A stretch of DNA of 64,000 nucleotides from HyVt-477 sp965224605 (GCA_965224605.1 CBDCZP010000009.1:1-64000), one strand, 5' to 3'; counted from the stretch's first letter, positions 1 through 10,327 are shown. Translations and numbers: made by a program. Notes: generated from the sequence alone by a model not told the origin.

Positions 1-2720
1 CTGACAACACACTTAACCTAACCAGACCCTCCAACTTTGTCAGCTTTGAAAGTGGTCATGTGCGTCCATTAGCGATGTCCGCCGATGGCAAACAATTGTT
101 TGTCATAAATACTCCTGCTAATTCTCTGGATATCTTTGCCCTGAGTGATAGCGGATTAAGCTTGATAGAAACAGTTTCTGTGGGTATGGAACCTGTAGCC
201 GTTGCCGTTCGAAATTCGAGTGAGGTTTGGGTGGTCAATCATTTGTCAGATTCTATTAGTATTATTGACCTTTCAGCAGCGGCTCCCCGAGTCATTAAAA
301 CCTTGCTGGTCGGCGATGAACCTAGAGATATTGTCTTCGCAGGCACTAGCAAACAGCGGGCATTTATCACCACAGCTCATCGAGGTCAGAATAGCCCTTA
401 TAGCCCCGAGCAAATGCCAGATAATCCGGGCGAGGCGATTACACCCGGTATCGGACGTGCTGATGTTTGGGTCTTTGATAGTGCTAATACCGGTGCTGAT
501 TTAGGCGGCATACCTGAAACTATTATTACGCTGTTTACTGATACCCCTCGTGCTTTGGCGGTATCGCCCGATGGCTCTAAAGTTTATGTGGCCGGTTTTC
601 TGACAGGTAACAAGACCACCGTTATAACTGAAGGCGGTGTATGCGATGGGGGTGCAACAGCCCTGCCCTGTCTTCTTTCCAATAATTCTACTGCACCGGG
701 CGGATTACCAGCGCCGAATGTCAATAAAGAAAATATTGTACAAAGTGAAACGGGACTTATTGTTAGACAAAACACCAGCACCGGTAAATGGGAAGATGAG
801 CTAGGGCGTGATTGGAGTCAGCAAGTGCTATTTAACCTGCCCGATAAAGATGTTTTCGAAATCAACGCGAATGCCAATCCACCCGCAGAAAGCGCTTCAT
901 TCGCGGGTGTCGGAACGGTTATTTTCAATATGGTGGTTAATCCAAAAAATGGCAACGTCTATGTTGCCAATACCGAAGCCCGTAATGAAACACGCTTTGA
1001 AGGAACCCGCGAAACGACCAACTTCTCAACGGTAAACGGGCATGCGCATGAAACCCAAATTACTATTTTAAGTGGCGCTAATGTCACGGTAAGAAAAATT
1101 AACAAACATATTGATTACAGCCAGATTCCTGCTGTCGGCAATGTGAAATCCAGGAGCCTGGCTATCCCTAATGAAATGGTTATCAGCAGTGACGGCAATA
1201 CACTTTATCTTGCCGCATTTGGTTCATCTAAAATTGGCATATTTGATACAGCTAAACTTGAAGACAATAGCTTTACTCCTGATGCATCGAATCACATCAC
1301 ACTCACTGGTGGCGGGGTCAGTGGACTTGTATTAGATGAAGCCAGACAACGTATTTATGCAATGACGCGCTTTGATAATGCTATTTCAATCATCGACACC
1401 AACAGTAAAACCGAAATGGCTCATATTGCTATGCTCAATCCCGAGCCAGCCAAAGTGATAGCGGGTAGAAAGTTTCTCTACGATGCCAACCTAACCTCCA
1501 GCAATGGCGAAGCCAGTTGTGCCTCTTGCCATATTTTCGGTGATTTTGACAGCCTTGCATGGGATTTGGGAGATCCGGAAGCCCTTGTACTCAGCAACCC
1601 AAACAAGAGTGGCCCGATCCCTGGGAGACGTCGCTTTCACCCTCTAAAAGGCCCGATGACCTCGCAATCATTACGTGGTTTAGCACAACAAGGCCCATTG
1701 CATTGGCGAGGAGATCGCACAGCTGCACGGGTAGCAGGTGTCGACTCACAAGACACAGCAGGTGCTTTCAAAGAATTCAATATCGCCTTTCCGGGTTTGC
1801 TGGGACGCGAAGCATTATTACCTGCAAACGATATGCAAGCCTTTACTGATTTCATGTTAGAGGTGACTTATCCGCCTAATCCAAACCGTCCGTTAGACAA
1901 CGGCTTAACGTCCAAACAAGCAGCGGGAAGAGATTTCTTTTTTAATGTTGAATCAACCCCTATTACTACGACTTTCGCTTTGAACTGTAATGAATGCCAT
2001 GTTATTGATCCTGATAACGGCTTATTTGGCAGTAGTGGACTAATGAGTTTTGAATCAGAACCACAGGACTTCAAAATTTCCCACCTGCGAAACCTTTATC
2101 AAAAAGTGGGGATGTTTGGCATGTCGCCCGTCGCCGAAGGCATATTCCCCGGTTCTGTGACACATACCGGAGAGCAAATCAGAGGCTTCGGTTTTGTTCA
2201 TGATGGCAGTGTAGATACCATCACTCGTTTCCACCAATCTTCGGTATTTCAATTCACCGGTGGTGATGCACAACGTCGTGAGGTTGAACAATTCATGTAT
2301 GCCATGGATAGCAATATGAAACCTATCATCGGCCAACAAGTGACCCTCTCTGTCACCAACAGCGCCGCTGCGTTATCCAGAATCCAGCTTCTCTTTAACC
2401 GCATGAATAGCGGAGATAATGAAGTGATTGTCAAAGGCACAAAAAGCGGTGAAGCATTCGGTGCCGTGCGCCTTGGGAATGGTAGTTTTCAGACAGATGA
2501 CATCAACGCAACCCCACTCAGCGAAAATAATTTACTCAAGCTGGCAAATACTGCGGGTCAAGAACTAACATTCACCGCTGTACCACTCGGCTCATCACGC
2601 CGCATGGGTGTTGACCGTGATGATGATCTTATCCTGGATGGCAATGATAACTGCCCCATGATCAACAACCCCGGACAAGAAGATCAGGATTCCAATGGTG
2701 TCGGGGATTCATGCCAGTAG
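1..2720 (+). CDS. Beta-propeller / di-haem cytochrome c peroxidase-like protein (5' end outside window)
   Basis: The frame is open to the left edge, so the gene starts upstream; the GTG at 60 lies inside propeller sequence and is probably not the start. About the first 480 residues carry YVTN-type propeller repeats (phrases such as 'LAVSPDGSKVYVAGF' and 'RIYAMTRFDNAISIID'). Two c-type haem sites follow: CASCH at 1518-1532 and CNECH at 1986-2000, arranged as in the MauG/bacterial cytochrome c peroxidase family. The last 35 residues are Asp/Asn-rich (DRDDDLILDGNDNCP) and look like a thrombospondin type 3 calcium-binding repeat. The family is periplasmic or extracellular and uses haem for peroxidase or oxidase chemistry. 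The substrate is unknown, and the signal peptide lies outside the window. The next gene is convergent. Confidence 0.8.
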   Translation, partial: DNTLNLTRPSNFVSFESGHVRPLAMSADGKQLFVINTPANSLDIFALSDSGLSLIETVSVGMEPVAVAVRNSSEVWVVNHLSDSISIIDLSAAAPRVIKTLLVGDEPRDIVFAGTSKQRAFITTAHRGQNSPYSPEQMPDNPGEAITPGIGRADVWVFDSANTGADLGGIPETIITLFTDTPRALAVSPDGSKVYVAGFLTGNKTTVITEGGVCDGGATALPCLLSNNSTAPGGLPAPNVNKENIVQSETGLIVRQNTSTGKWEDELGRDWSQQVLFNLPDKDVFEINANANPPAESASFAGVGTVIFNMVVNPKNGNVYVANTEARNETRFEGTRETTNFSTVNGHAHETQITILSGANVTVRKINKHIDYSQIPAVGNVKSRSLAIPNEMVISSDGNTLYLAAFGSSKIGIFDTAKLEDNSFTPDASNHITLTGGGVSGLVLDEARQRIYAMTRFDNAISIIDTNSKTEMAHIAMLNPEPAKVIAGRKFLYDANLTSSNGEASCASCHIFGDFDSLAWDLGDPEALVLSNPNKSGPIPGRRRFHPLKGPMTSQSLRGLAQQGPLHWRGDRTAARVAGVDSQDTAGAFKEFNIAFPGLLGREALLPANDMQAFTDFMLEVTYPPNPNRPLDNGLTSKQAAGRDFFFNVESTPITTTFALNCNECHVIDPDNGLFGSSGLMSFESEPQDFKISHLRNLYQKVGMFGMSPVAEGIFPGSVTHTGEQIRGFGFVHDGSVDTITRFHQSSVFQFTGGDAQRREVEQFMYAMDSNMKPIIGQQVTLSVTNSAAALSRIQLLFNRMNSGDNEVIVKGTKSGEAFGAVRLGNGSFQTDDINATPLSENNLLKLANTAGQELTFTAVPLGSSRRMGVDRDDDLILDGNDNCPMINNPGQEDQDSNGVGDSCQ

Positions 2721-2794
2721 ATACAACACATACATATATACGATTTAACCTGGTCACGATGATCGATACATCGTAGCCAAGTTGATTCAATAAT

Positions 2795-5700
2795 CTAAAC
2801 CTGTTTATCCGTCACCAAATGCAATCTGTTACGAATATACATGTAATACATCAAAGGTATCAAAATAAGCGTCAACAAGGTAGACACTAATATTCCGAAG
2901 ATTAGCGATACCGCAAGCCCACCAAAAATCGGATCATCAATAATAAAGAAGGCTCCTACCATTGCTGCTATTGCCGTCAAAATAATAGGCTTGGTTCTTA
3001 CAGCACTAGCATTAACAATCACTTCTTTCAGCTCTACACCTTGACGAAGTTGTTCATTGATGAAATCAACTAGCAAGATGGAGTTACGCACGATTATGCC
3101 TGCTAATGCGATCATACCTATCATGGATGTTGCAGTGAATTGCATGCCTAGTAATGCATGGCCGGGCATTACACCGATAATGGTTAAGGGTATCGGTGAC
3201 ATAATAATCAACGGCACGATATAAGAACGGAATTGCGCTACGATCAATAGGTACATCAACAACATACCAAATGCATATGCAATAGCCATATCACGAAAAG
3301 TATCGTAAGTGATTTGCCATTCTCCGTCCCATTTCACACTGTAGAAATACGGATCTTCTGGAGGATTGATAAAATATTGCTCGATGGTCTCACCATAGCG
3401 CTCTACAGGTTTGTCTTTGATACCTGCAAAAATATCAAACATACCGTAAAGTGGGCTATCGGTAGAACCCGCCATATCACCCGTCACATACACAACCGGA
3501 AGCAGGTCTTTGTGATGAATAGAATGATCCAGTGTGGTTTCTTCTACCTTCACCAATTCAGACATAGGCACTAATGAGTCGTTTCTACTACGTACGCGTA
3601 GCGCCAGAATGGAAGTCATTTTATCTTTCTCTGCGACGGGAAATTCCATACGTATCGGCACTGCGTATTTGAGGTCTTTACGATGTAAGTAGGTGACGTC
3701 TTCACCTCCCAATACAGTACTAATAGCTGAAGTAATCGTGGCTTGAGACACACCCAACAACGCTGCTTTTTGTCGATCAACTTTTACCACTAGCTGCTTT
3801 TGTGAGGCTTCGATACTGTCATCGACATCGACTATATCTGCTGTTTCGTTGAAGACCTGCTTAATCTCACGAGCTATTTCAATCTGTCCTTCATAATCTA
3901 GACCATAGACCTCAGCAACCAGCGGAGATAGCACCGGAGGCCCTGGTGGCACTTCGACCACTTTGATACTGGCATTATATTTTTTAACTAAATCCTGAAC
4001 ATCCTCACGCACCGCTATTGCGATTTCATGACTTTGTCTGTCACGATCATGCTTATCAATCAAGTTGACCTGAATATCGCCCAGATTTGATCCTTCACGT
4101 AAGTAATATTGACGCACTAGACCATTAAAGTTAATAGGAGCGGCGGTACCAGCATAAATCTGATAATCACTGATTTCTTCTATAGATCTCAAACGATAAC
4201 TAACATCATTCAAGACACGCGAAGTCTGCTCAAGCGTGGTGCCTTCCGGCATATCCACTACAATCTGGAATTCTGATTTATTATCAAACGGTAGCATTTT
4301 CAATACGACCAGTTTAACGCCAGCAAGACCTGCTGATGCAAACATCAATACCGTGACAATCGCGAATAAATTAAAGCGCCTACGCCCACCTTTTTTCTCA
4401 TGCAAAAAAGGCCCGATCATTTTATCGTAAAACTTACGAACCTTGCCACCGCCCTCTTCTGCATGATGCTTGCTGAAATCGACTTTGCTCAACACTTTGT
4501 TGGTCATCCATGGGGTTACCACATAAGCAACCGCCAACGATATCAACATTCCCATACTGGCGTTTATAGGGATAGGGCTCATATAAGGCCCCATTAGACC
4601 ACTCACAAAGGCCATCGGCATAAGTGCAGCGATAACCGTAAAGGTAGCCAGAATAGTCGGCCCACCCACTTCATCAACCGCCAAAGGGATAGCATCTACC
4701 AGTTTCTTGCCACCCATCACCATATGTCGATGTATATTCTCCACCACCACAATGGCGTCATCAACTAGTATGCCTATGGAAAAAATTAATGCGAATAGAG
4801 AGACACGGTTTAGAGTAAAGCCATACGCCCACGACGCAAATAGCGTCATAGCCAAAGTTATAACCACCGCTGTGCCAACGATATACGCTTCGCGCCAGCC
4901 CAAGGCAAGCCAAATCAACAAGGCAACCGCAATGGTTTCAATAATAAGTTTACTAATCAGCTTTTTTGACTTGGTATCGGCTGTAGCACCATAATTTCGG
5001 GTAACGGTTGCCTCTACGCCTTCGGGGATATAGGTGTTTTTTAATTGATCGAAGCGCTTAATCACATCATTAGATAGTTGAACCGCATTGGTTCCGGGCT
5101 TTTTGGCGACAGCTATCGTTACCGCAGGTGAACTGACGCCCTGCTCTAATCCCGCATGTGCTGCACCCTTAGCTGTTCCAAAAGTAACATACGATTGTGG
5201 ACTATCACCTTGCAATCGAATATCCGCAACATCACGCAGATAGACAGGCTTGTCATTAAAAACACCGACTACCAAGTCACTAATTTCTTCTGCACTACTT
5301 AATAATTCACCCGCAATAATTTGTATTTCTGTATTATCTTCAACCATTGATACCGCATCTTTCACGGTACTACTGACCTGTAGCGCATAGCGTAAATCTT
5401 GTAATGAAATACCAAATCCTGCCAGCTTAGTGCTATCCAACAACACATGAACCACACGTTGCGAGCCTCCAACCGTATAGATATCACGACTGCCTTTTAC
5501 TCGCTTCAATTCTGCTTCAACCGCGTGAGCTACTTGTGTCAACTCAGAAGCAGTTTTGTTTTCATCTTTGCTCCAGAGCGTAATAGTAATAATAGGAACG
5601 TCATCTATTCCTTTCGGTTTAATCAGCGGCAAACCTACGCCCAGATTTTGTGGCAACCAATCTTGATTGGAGGCAACCTTGTTATATAGACGTACTAATG

Positions 5701-6034
5701 CCTCGGTACGATCTTCGCCGACTTTATATTGAACAGTTAATATTGACAGACCGGGGCGCGAGGTCGAGTAGATGTGCTTAATACCTTTAATTTCGGATAG
5801 CACCTGTTCAGCAGGCGTACTCACTAGCCGCTCAACTTCCTGAGCGCTCGCTCCGGGAAATGGAATAAACACATTCGCAATAGTGACATTAATTTGTGGA
5901 TCTTCTTCGCGCGGTGTCACCATCACGGCAAAAAACCCTAACAATAAACCGACTAAAGCCAGTAGCGGCGTTATCTCAGTGAGCAGAAACTTTTTGGCGA
6001 TTCTCCCTGAGATACCCATTTTGGTATCACTCAT
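2795..6034 (-). CDS. RND efflux transporter, inner-membrane permease subunit
   Basis: A 1079-residue protein with the AcrB/MexB-type RND layout: TM1 near residue 20, large periplasmic loop, TM2-7, second periplasmic loop, TM8-12. The TM4 motif 'GILVDDAIVVVENIHRH' (about residues 420-435) holds the paired Asp residues of the proton relay. The N-terminal phrase PREEDPQINV is common in this RND group. It would be the proton-driven pump of a tripartite export complex. Its ATG overlaps the end of the adaptor gene by 8 bp, so the two are co-translated. No outer-membrane channel (TolC type) gene is adjacent. Substrate cannot be told from sequence; the motif is more like drug/lipid exporters than CzcA metal pumps. 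Confidence 0.92.
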   Translation of the reverse strand: MSDTKMGISGRIAKKFLLTEITPLLALVGLLLGFFAVMVTPREEDPQINVTIANVFIPFPGASAQEVERLVSTPAEQVLSEIKGIKHIYSTSRPGLSILTVQYKVGEDRTEALVRLYNKVASNQDWLPQNLGVGLPLIKPKGIDDVPIITITLWSKDENKTASELTQVAHAVEAELKRVKGSRDIYTVGGSQRVVHVLLDSTKLAGFGISLQDLRYALQVSSTVKDAVSMVEDNTEIQIIAGELLSSAEEISDLVVGVFNDKPVYLRDVADIRLQGDSPQSYVTFGTAKGAAHAGLEQGVSSPAVTIAVAKKPGTNAVQLSNDVIKRFDQLKNTYIPEGVEATVTRNYGATADTKSKKLISKLIIETIAVALLIWLALGWREAYIVGTAVVITLAMTLFASWAYGFTLNRVSLFALIFSIGILVDDAIVVVENIHRHMVMGGKKLVDAIPLAVDEVGGPTILATFTVIAALMPMAFVSGLMGPYMSPIPINASMGMLISLAVAYVVTPWMTNKVLSKVDFSKHHAEEGGGKVRKFYDKMIGPFLHEKKGGRRRFNLFAIVTVLMFASAGLAGVKLVVLKMLPFDNKSEFQIVVDMPEGTTLEQTSRVLNDVSYRLRSIEEISDYQIYAGTAAPINFNGLVRQYYLREGSNLGDIQVNLIDKHDRDRQSHEIAIAVREDVQDLVKKYNASIKVVEVPPGPPVLSPLVAEVYGLDYEGQIEIAREIKQVFNETADIVDVDDSIEASQKQLVVKVDRQKAALLGVSQATITSAISTVLGGEDVTYLHRKDLKYAVPIRMEFPVAEKDKMTSILALRVRSRNDSLVPMSELVKVEETTLDHSIHHKDLLPVVYVTGDMAGSTDSPLYGMFDIFAGIKDKPVERYGETIEQYFINPPEDPYFYSVKWDGEWQITYDTFRDMAIAYAFGMLLMYLLIVAQFRSYIVPLIIMSPIPLTIIGVMPGHALLGMQFTATSMIGMIALAGIIVRNSILLVDFINEQLRQGVELKEVIVNASAVRTKPIILTAIAAMVGAFFIIDDPIFGGLAVSLIFGILVSTLLTLILIPLMYYMYIRNRLHLVTDKQV

Positions 6035-7211
6035 GAGAATTCTCCTCTGTATCCTGTACCGAACGCTTCAAGAATAGAGTCGCATGTACAGGGTCTTTGG
6101 CAATCACTTCACCATCATCCAGACCGGCAAGCACCATGATATTGCCATCATGTAGTTTTCTGCCTAAACGTATTTGACGCAATAGTGGTTGTCCGTCTTC
6201 ATTGAGAACATAGACACCCGTTACTTCTCCGCGATATGCAACCGCTGTTTCCGGAACAACCAGCTGAGTCGTTTTACCCACCACAAAAGCTACTTTTACA
6301 AAAGCACCTGGATAGATGCCATTCAAGCCAGATTCTAGCTCTGCACGAACTTTAAAGGCATTCGTTAAAGGATCAGCATAAGGAAAGAAAACCAGTGATT
6401 TAACGTCAATAGGAGGCTCATCTCCGAGTATATAAACACTGGCTTGCTTGTATTGACGCACACCTTTGATCAAGCCCTGTGGAACTTCAGTCACTACCCG
6501 AAGCTCTTGCAGGGAAATCCCTGTCATAATGGGTTTACCCGCAGTGACCAGTTCGCCTAACTCAACGTGACGTTCAGTAACAATGCCACTGAAAGGAGCA
6601 ACGACTTCTGTATAACCCAGTTGTTCTCCCGCTTGTGTTTTTCGTGCCGATGCGGCCGTGACTCCCGCTTTTGCGGCGTTTAATGCCGCTTTGGCAGCAC
6701 CGACTTGTGCATTGGCAGTCTTCATCGCAGACTTGGCTCGATCAAACTCGGCACGCGCAATCAGCTTGCGTTTGTAGATAGATTCAGTCCGCTTGAAATT
6801 AGAATTGGCTTCCTCAGCACTCGCCTGAGCCGCTTTATACGAAGCTCTAGCTTGCTCAACAGATGCTCTAGCTTCACCAACAGAGGCTTGTGCCTGTTTC
6901 AATCCGGCTCGTTGGGTGCGAGATTTAATCCGTGCAATAATTTTACCTTTTTCGACAAAATCACCCACATCATAATTAAGCTGTTCTATCGAACCGCTGG
7001 TTTGTGCCGATAATGTACTTTTATTAACCGCTTCGACCTGCCCGTTCAATACTTGAATATTAGGTACTTCTTTTTTATTGACTGTAATAGTGTCAAGTTT
7101 GCTTGCCTTTTTTTCCAGCGCAACTGAAGAATCAGCGAAAGCTATTGAATTAAAAAAAAGATGAAAAGCAGCGACCATTAATCCGGTCGTCAAAGATTTA
7201 TGTAATGTCAT
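6027..7211 (-). CDS. RND efflux periplasmic adaptor (membrane fusion protein)
   Basis: A 394-residue HlyD/AcrA-family protein. It has an N-terminal signal peptide (hydrophobic 'GLMVAAFHLFFNSIAFA', cut near residue 26) and a lipoyl half-domain ('SGSIEQLNYDVGDFVEKGKIIARI'). An Ala-rich alpha-hairpin follows, roughly residues 100-190 (many AxASxxxA heptads), then the second lipoyl half ('APFSGIVTERHVELGELV') and a beta-barrel. It links the inner-membrane pump to an outer-membrane channel. It is the first gene of a two-gene operon with the RND permease. The 166 bp upstream (7212-7377) is shared with the divergent DUF4124 gene and must hold both promoters; I see no adjacent regulator gene. Confidence 0.9.
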   Translation of the reverse strand: MTLHKSLTTGLMVAAFHLFFNSIAFADSSVALEKKASKLDTITVNKKEVPNIQVLNGQVEAVNKSTLSAQTSGSIEQLNYDVGDFVEKGKIIARIKSRTQRAGLKQAQASVGEARASVEQARASYKAAQASAEEANSNFKRTESIYKRKLIARAEFDRAKSAMKTANAQVGAAKAALNAAKAGVTAASARKTQAGEQLGYTEVVAPFSGIVTERHVELGELVTAGKPIMTGISLQELRVVTEVPQGLIKGVRQYKQASVYILGDEPPIDVKSLVFFPYADPLTNAFKVRAELESGLNGIYPGAFVKVAFVVGKTTQLVVPETAVAYRGEVTGVYVLNEDGQPLLRQIRLGRKLHDGNIMVLAGLDDGEVIAKDPVHATLFLKRSVQDTEENSHE

Positions 7212-7377
7212 AAGATATAATTCCCTTCAGGTTTAGCATAGAGTGTCACATCAGCGCTACTCTCTAAAGTTTAGTATCAATTTGGGAAAAGAGGATAGTA
7301 ACACACTATATTAGAGTTTTCTAATACTCCTGCCAATACCTGACGAACGTTAAAAAACAATAAGAAAAGACATCATT

Positions 7378-7884
7378 ATGAAAACCATGACTCTGGCCTC
7401 CGTAGCCCTATTATTAATGACTCTAGCCACTGCTACTTCTGCTCAAATCTATAAATGGGTGGATGAAAATGGACAACTCCATTACACGGAAAGACCTGCT
7501 CCAGACGGCCAAAAAACTGAAGCCATTGAAGATAAAATCCGTTATGCAGCAGCGCTTAGAAGCAAGAAAAAAACGCAGTCGCCATACATTCCTTCAGGAT
7601 ACCAACGCGAAGCAGAAGAAAGTGATGAAGTAGAAATAAAAAGAGAGGATGTCGTCTCCAAGCAAAAAGAAGCTCAAGATGATTATCGTAAGCAATTAGA
7701 CGCCTACTGCACTTCCCAACAAAATAATCTTACGTTATTGAGAACCAGCTCTCCCATTGCCTGGGAAGAAGATGGTAATACAGAGTTGCTAACCAAGCAG
7801 CAAAAAACAGACAAGATCACAGAGATATCAAAAAACGTGGAAAAAAACTGTTCTAAGCAAAAATCAGCAGCCGAAAAAAGCTAA
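7378..7884 (+). CDS. DUF4124 domain secreted protein
   Basis: A 168-residue protein with a clear Sec signal peptide (MKTMTLASVALLLM..., cut after ATSA). The mature N-terminus 'QIYKWVDENGQLHYTERP' is the signature of DUF4124, a small beta-rich periplasmic domain common in gammaproteobacteria whose function is unknown. The rest is charged and helical with many Lys/Glu/Gln and two Cys in the C-terminal half. Divergent from the RND operon; no operon partner downstream. The family call is firm, the role is not known. Confidence 0.8.
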   Translation: MKTMTLASVALLLMTLATATSAQIYKWVDENGQLHYTERPAPDGQKTEAIEDKIRYAAALRSKKKTQSPYIPSGYQREAEESDEVEIKREDVVSKQKEAQDDYRKQLDAYCTSQQNNLTLLRTSSPIAWEEDGNTELLTKQQKTDKITEISKNVEKNCSKQKSAAEKS

Positions 7885-7999
7885 TGCGTTACTTTTACAA
7901 CTGATCTTGAGAATAATCACACAAGGGTCGGGAAAGCAGGATTCCTTAATTCTTGCTTTAGACACCACTGGCAGAAATAATGGGTAGACACATTGGTAA

Positions 8000-8545
8000 T
8001 CAGGAGTCCTTATTGATCGAAGTCATCTTGTTCGTTAACTCATAAAGCGTAATAGCCGTAGCTGTAACCACATTCATTGATGAATTTCCTCCGTACATTG
8101 GAATATGCAAAGTGTAATCTGAAGCATCTAGTAAAGCCTGAGTTATTCCCTCTTTCTCTGATCCAACAATAAGGCAAACTTTCTTTAGCGGGTGCTGTCC
8201 TTCTACAAACTCTCGCAAACTCTGACTTGCAGAAGTCACCTCCAGGCTAATAATCGTATAGCCGTCAGCCTGTAGACCTTTCACCAAATCAATAGCAGAT
8301 TCTATATAACAATAATTGACTGTTTTTTGAGTTGAACGTGCCGCCTTTCTAATTTTAAGAGGTGACACAATTTCTAATTGATCAGATAAATAAAGCTTCT
8401 CAATACCAAAGGCATCGGCGATTCTAAACAGACTCCCTATATTTCCGGCAAGTTCGATATTATGAGCCAATATATGAACAGGGAACTGACTAGCCTCGAA
8501 GGGGATATCTTCATGCTTTAACTGAATGTTATTTTTCTTAGTCAT
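8000..8545 (-). CDS. SpoU/TrmH family RNA 2'-O-methyltransferase
   Basis: A 181-residue SPOUT-fold protein. It shows the three SpoU motifs: motif 1 'HNIELAGNIGSLFRIADAFG' with the catalytic-type Asn/Arg pair (N-x-G...R), motif 2 'CLIVGSEKEGI', and motif 3 'MYGGNSSMNVVTATAITLYE', which forms the SAM-binding knot. Members methylate ribose 2'-OH in tRNA or rRNA using SAM. The short length, without an N-terminal RNA-binding extension, resembles the TrmL/TrmH-like minimal forms; the target RNA cannot be assigned. A single gene between two oppositely oriented neighbours. Confidence 0.85.
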   Translation of the reverse strand: MTKKNNIQLKHEDIPFEASQFPVHILAHNIELAGNIGSLFRIADAFGIEKLYLSDQLEIVSPLKIRKAARSTQKTVNYCYIESAIDLVKGLQADGYTIISLEVTSASQSLREFVEGQHPLKKVCLIVGSEKEGITQALLDASDYTLHIPMYGGNSSMNVVTATAITLYELTNKMTSINKDS

Positions 8546-8617
8546 GTTATTTAGTCAATTCCAGACAGTTGATCTTAAAATTTAAATACAGCACACGGGC
8601 TACGCTAAAATCACTTC

Positions 8618-9727
8618 ATGAAAATATCAATACTTTTCCTTACTTTGTTCCTGACCGCTTGCGGTGGTGGTTTTTCAACTCAAACGACTGCAACTGCAAC
8701 TGCAACTGCAACTGCAACTGCAACTGCAAACAACAATAGCGGTAATATAAAGGGCAACATCCAGCTCTATTTTTCGAACCCCGATGCACCCAATGCAAGT
8801 GCGTTTATCAACGGTCCTGAAGAAAGTTTAGTGAGAGCCATTGATGATGCTCTGATCAACATTGATATGGCAATGTACGAATTGAGTCTTCGGAACGTCA
8901 CAGATAGCCTCATTAGAGCACATAACCGTGGTGTAAACGTACGTGTTTTAACAGACTCAGATCATCTGGACTGGACTCGTTTTGTAGAACTCCGCAATGC
9001 TGGAATCCCCATTAAAGGAGATCAGCGCAGTGCACTTATGCATAATAAATTCATCATCATTGATAACCGTGAAGTGTGGACAGGTTCCATGAATATGACG
9101 TTTTCTGGAGCCTACCGCAATAGGGAAAACCTGATTCGACTAGAGAGCGTTCAAGCTGCAACTAATTACACAGAAGAATTCTCACAATTATGGGCAGGCA
9201 TCCATAATCAATCCAATAGTGCTAATAACTTCTTCTTTATTAATGACAGCCCAATCGACATTCATTTCTCACCCGACGATAACTTTCGAGAATCACGACT
9301 ACTGCCGTTACTACAAAGTGCGCAGAAATCCGTACATATCATGGCTTTTTCATTTACCAGCCAAGCTATAGCAGATGAACTATTCGCCTTAAAACAAAGA
9401 AGCGTCGATGTGAAGATTGTTGTGGATAGTGGTCAAAGCGGACAAACCAGCTCTCAGTACGACGACTTGTTGGCGTTGGGTATGGACATTCGTAGAGATG
9501 GTCAATCATTTCGATTACATCACAAAGTCATCATTATTGATGATCGTTACGTGATTACAGGCTCGTATAATTTCTCAGAAAATGCAGAATCCAGAAATGA
9601 CGAAAACTCAGTAGTAATTGAAAACAGAGCTATTGCTGAAGACTTTGAGCAGGAGTTTATTGACATTTATACCCAATCGGTTGCAAGACCAGCAAGCAAA
9701 ACCTTTGCTAATGTTAAGGGTTACTAA
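8618..9727 (+). CDS. Phospholipase D-like lipoprotein with two HKD motifs
   Basis: A 369-residue protein with a lipoprotein signal (lipobox LTAC, Cys15), so probably anchored in the outer membrane. A Thr/Ala-rich spacer encoded by a hexanucleotide repeat follows. Two PLD domains each carry HxKxxxxD: 'HNKFIIIDN' from His142 followed by 'TGSMN', and 'HHKVIIIDD' from His301 followed by 'TGSYN'. Both motifs look intact, so the enzyme should act as a phosphodiesterase on phospholipid or nucleic acid in the periplasm or outside. The layout resembles Nuc-type/cardiolipin-synthase-like PLD proteins. Likely monocistronic. Substrate unknown. Confidence 0.85.
   Translation: MKISILFLTLFLTACGGGFSTQTTATATATATATATANNNSGNIKGNIQLYFSNPDAPNASAFINGPEESLVRAIDDALINIDMAMYELSLRNVTDSLIRAHNRGVNVRVLTDSDHLDWTRFVELRNAGIPIKGDQRSALMHNKFIIIDNREVWTGSMNMTFSGAYRNRENLIRLESVQAATNYTEEFSQLWAGIHNQSNSANNFFFINDSPIDIHFSPDDNFRESRLLPLLQSAQKSVHIMAFSFTSQAIADELFALKQRSVDVKIVVDSGQSGQTSSQYDDLLALGMDIRRDGQSFRLHHKVIIIDDRYVITGSYNFSENAESRNDENSVVIENRAIAEDFEQEFIDIYTQSVARPASKTFANVKGY
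8687..8728 (+). repeat. Hexanucleotide microsatellite ACTGCA x7
   Basis: Seven perfect ACTGCA units run from 8687 to 8728 and encode alternating Thr-Ala just after the lipobox Cys of the PLD-like lipoprotein. Because the unit is 6 bp, gain or loss changes the spacer by two residues without breaking frame. Confidence 0.95.
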
Positions 9728-9832
9728 TTGTTCACCTATCTATACAAGCTAAACAGAGTTTATTTCTCTCTTGGCTTTAGATTAGAACCCCGCTACTATC
9801 GCCACAATCCATTTATTCGAGTTACCTGAACT

Positions 9833-10279
9833 ATGTCACAAGCGCCACAAGAGCCACAAACACCAAAAGAACCTCTAGATCATGATGCCGCAATAGCTAT
9901 TGCTCAGAAATGGCTGGATGCCTCAGCACTTACCGCCACCAATAAACAATTCGATGCGCACTTTGACCTCATATCCAAAAGAGTCAGAGTCACTGGCGTA
10001 GAGGGCTTTGAGAGCGTTAGTTATAGCGATTGGGCAAAACAATCTGAACAAGAGTTCAAAGACGATGTGCTAAAAAGCGTTAGCTATAAGGGTTTGAAAA
10101 TGCTCGCAACCAATGAACGACAAATCATGTTCAAAACCGTTGAGTCCGTATTCGCTAACGATGGCACAAGTAAAGCTCATGGCGTGGAAATTTTATTGGA
10201 AATAGAAGATGATGTATGGCGAGTCATTCAAGAGCGCGTGCTGACAACTGAAGAATCACAGCATGATGGACTCATGTGA
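9833..10279 (+). CDS. Conserved hypothetical small soluble protein
   Basis: A 148-residue acidic protein without signal peptide or membrane segment. The Pro/Gln-rich start (MSQAPQEPQTPKEP) leads into an alpha+beta domain: helix 'HDAAIAIAQKWLDAS', then strands with 'HFDLISKRVRVTGVEG' and, near the end, 'GVEILLEIEDDVWRVIQERV'. The helix-then-curved-sheet pattern resembles NTF2/SnoaL-like folds, but this is a visual impression only. It ends 48 bp before the convergent miaB stop. I do not recognise the family. Confidence 0.6.
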   Translation: MSQAPQEPQTPKEPLDHDAAIAIAQKWLDASALTATNKQFDAHFDLISKRVRVTGVEGFESVSYSDWAKQSEQEFKDDVLKSVSYKGLKMLATNERQIMFKTVESVFANDGTSKAHGVEILLEIEDDVWRVIQERVLTTEESQHDGLM

Positions 10280-10327
10280 AAACCTTTGTAGGTTGGTACA
10301 ACTACCTACATCAAGCGACCCATCCAG

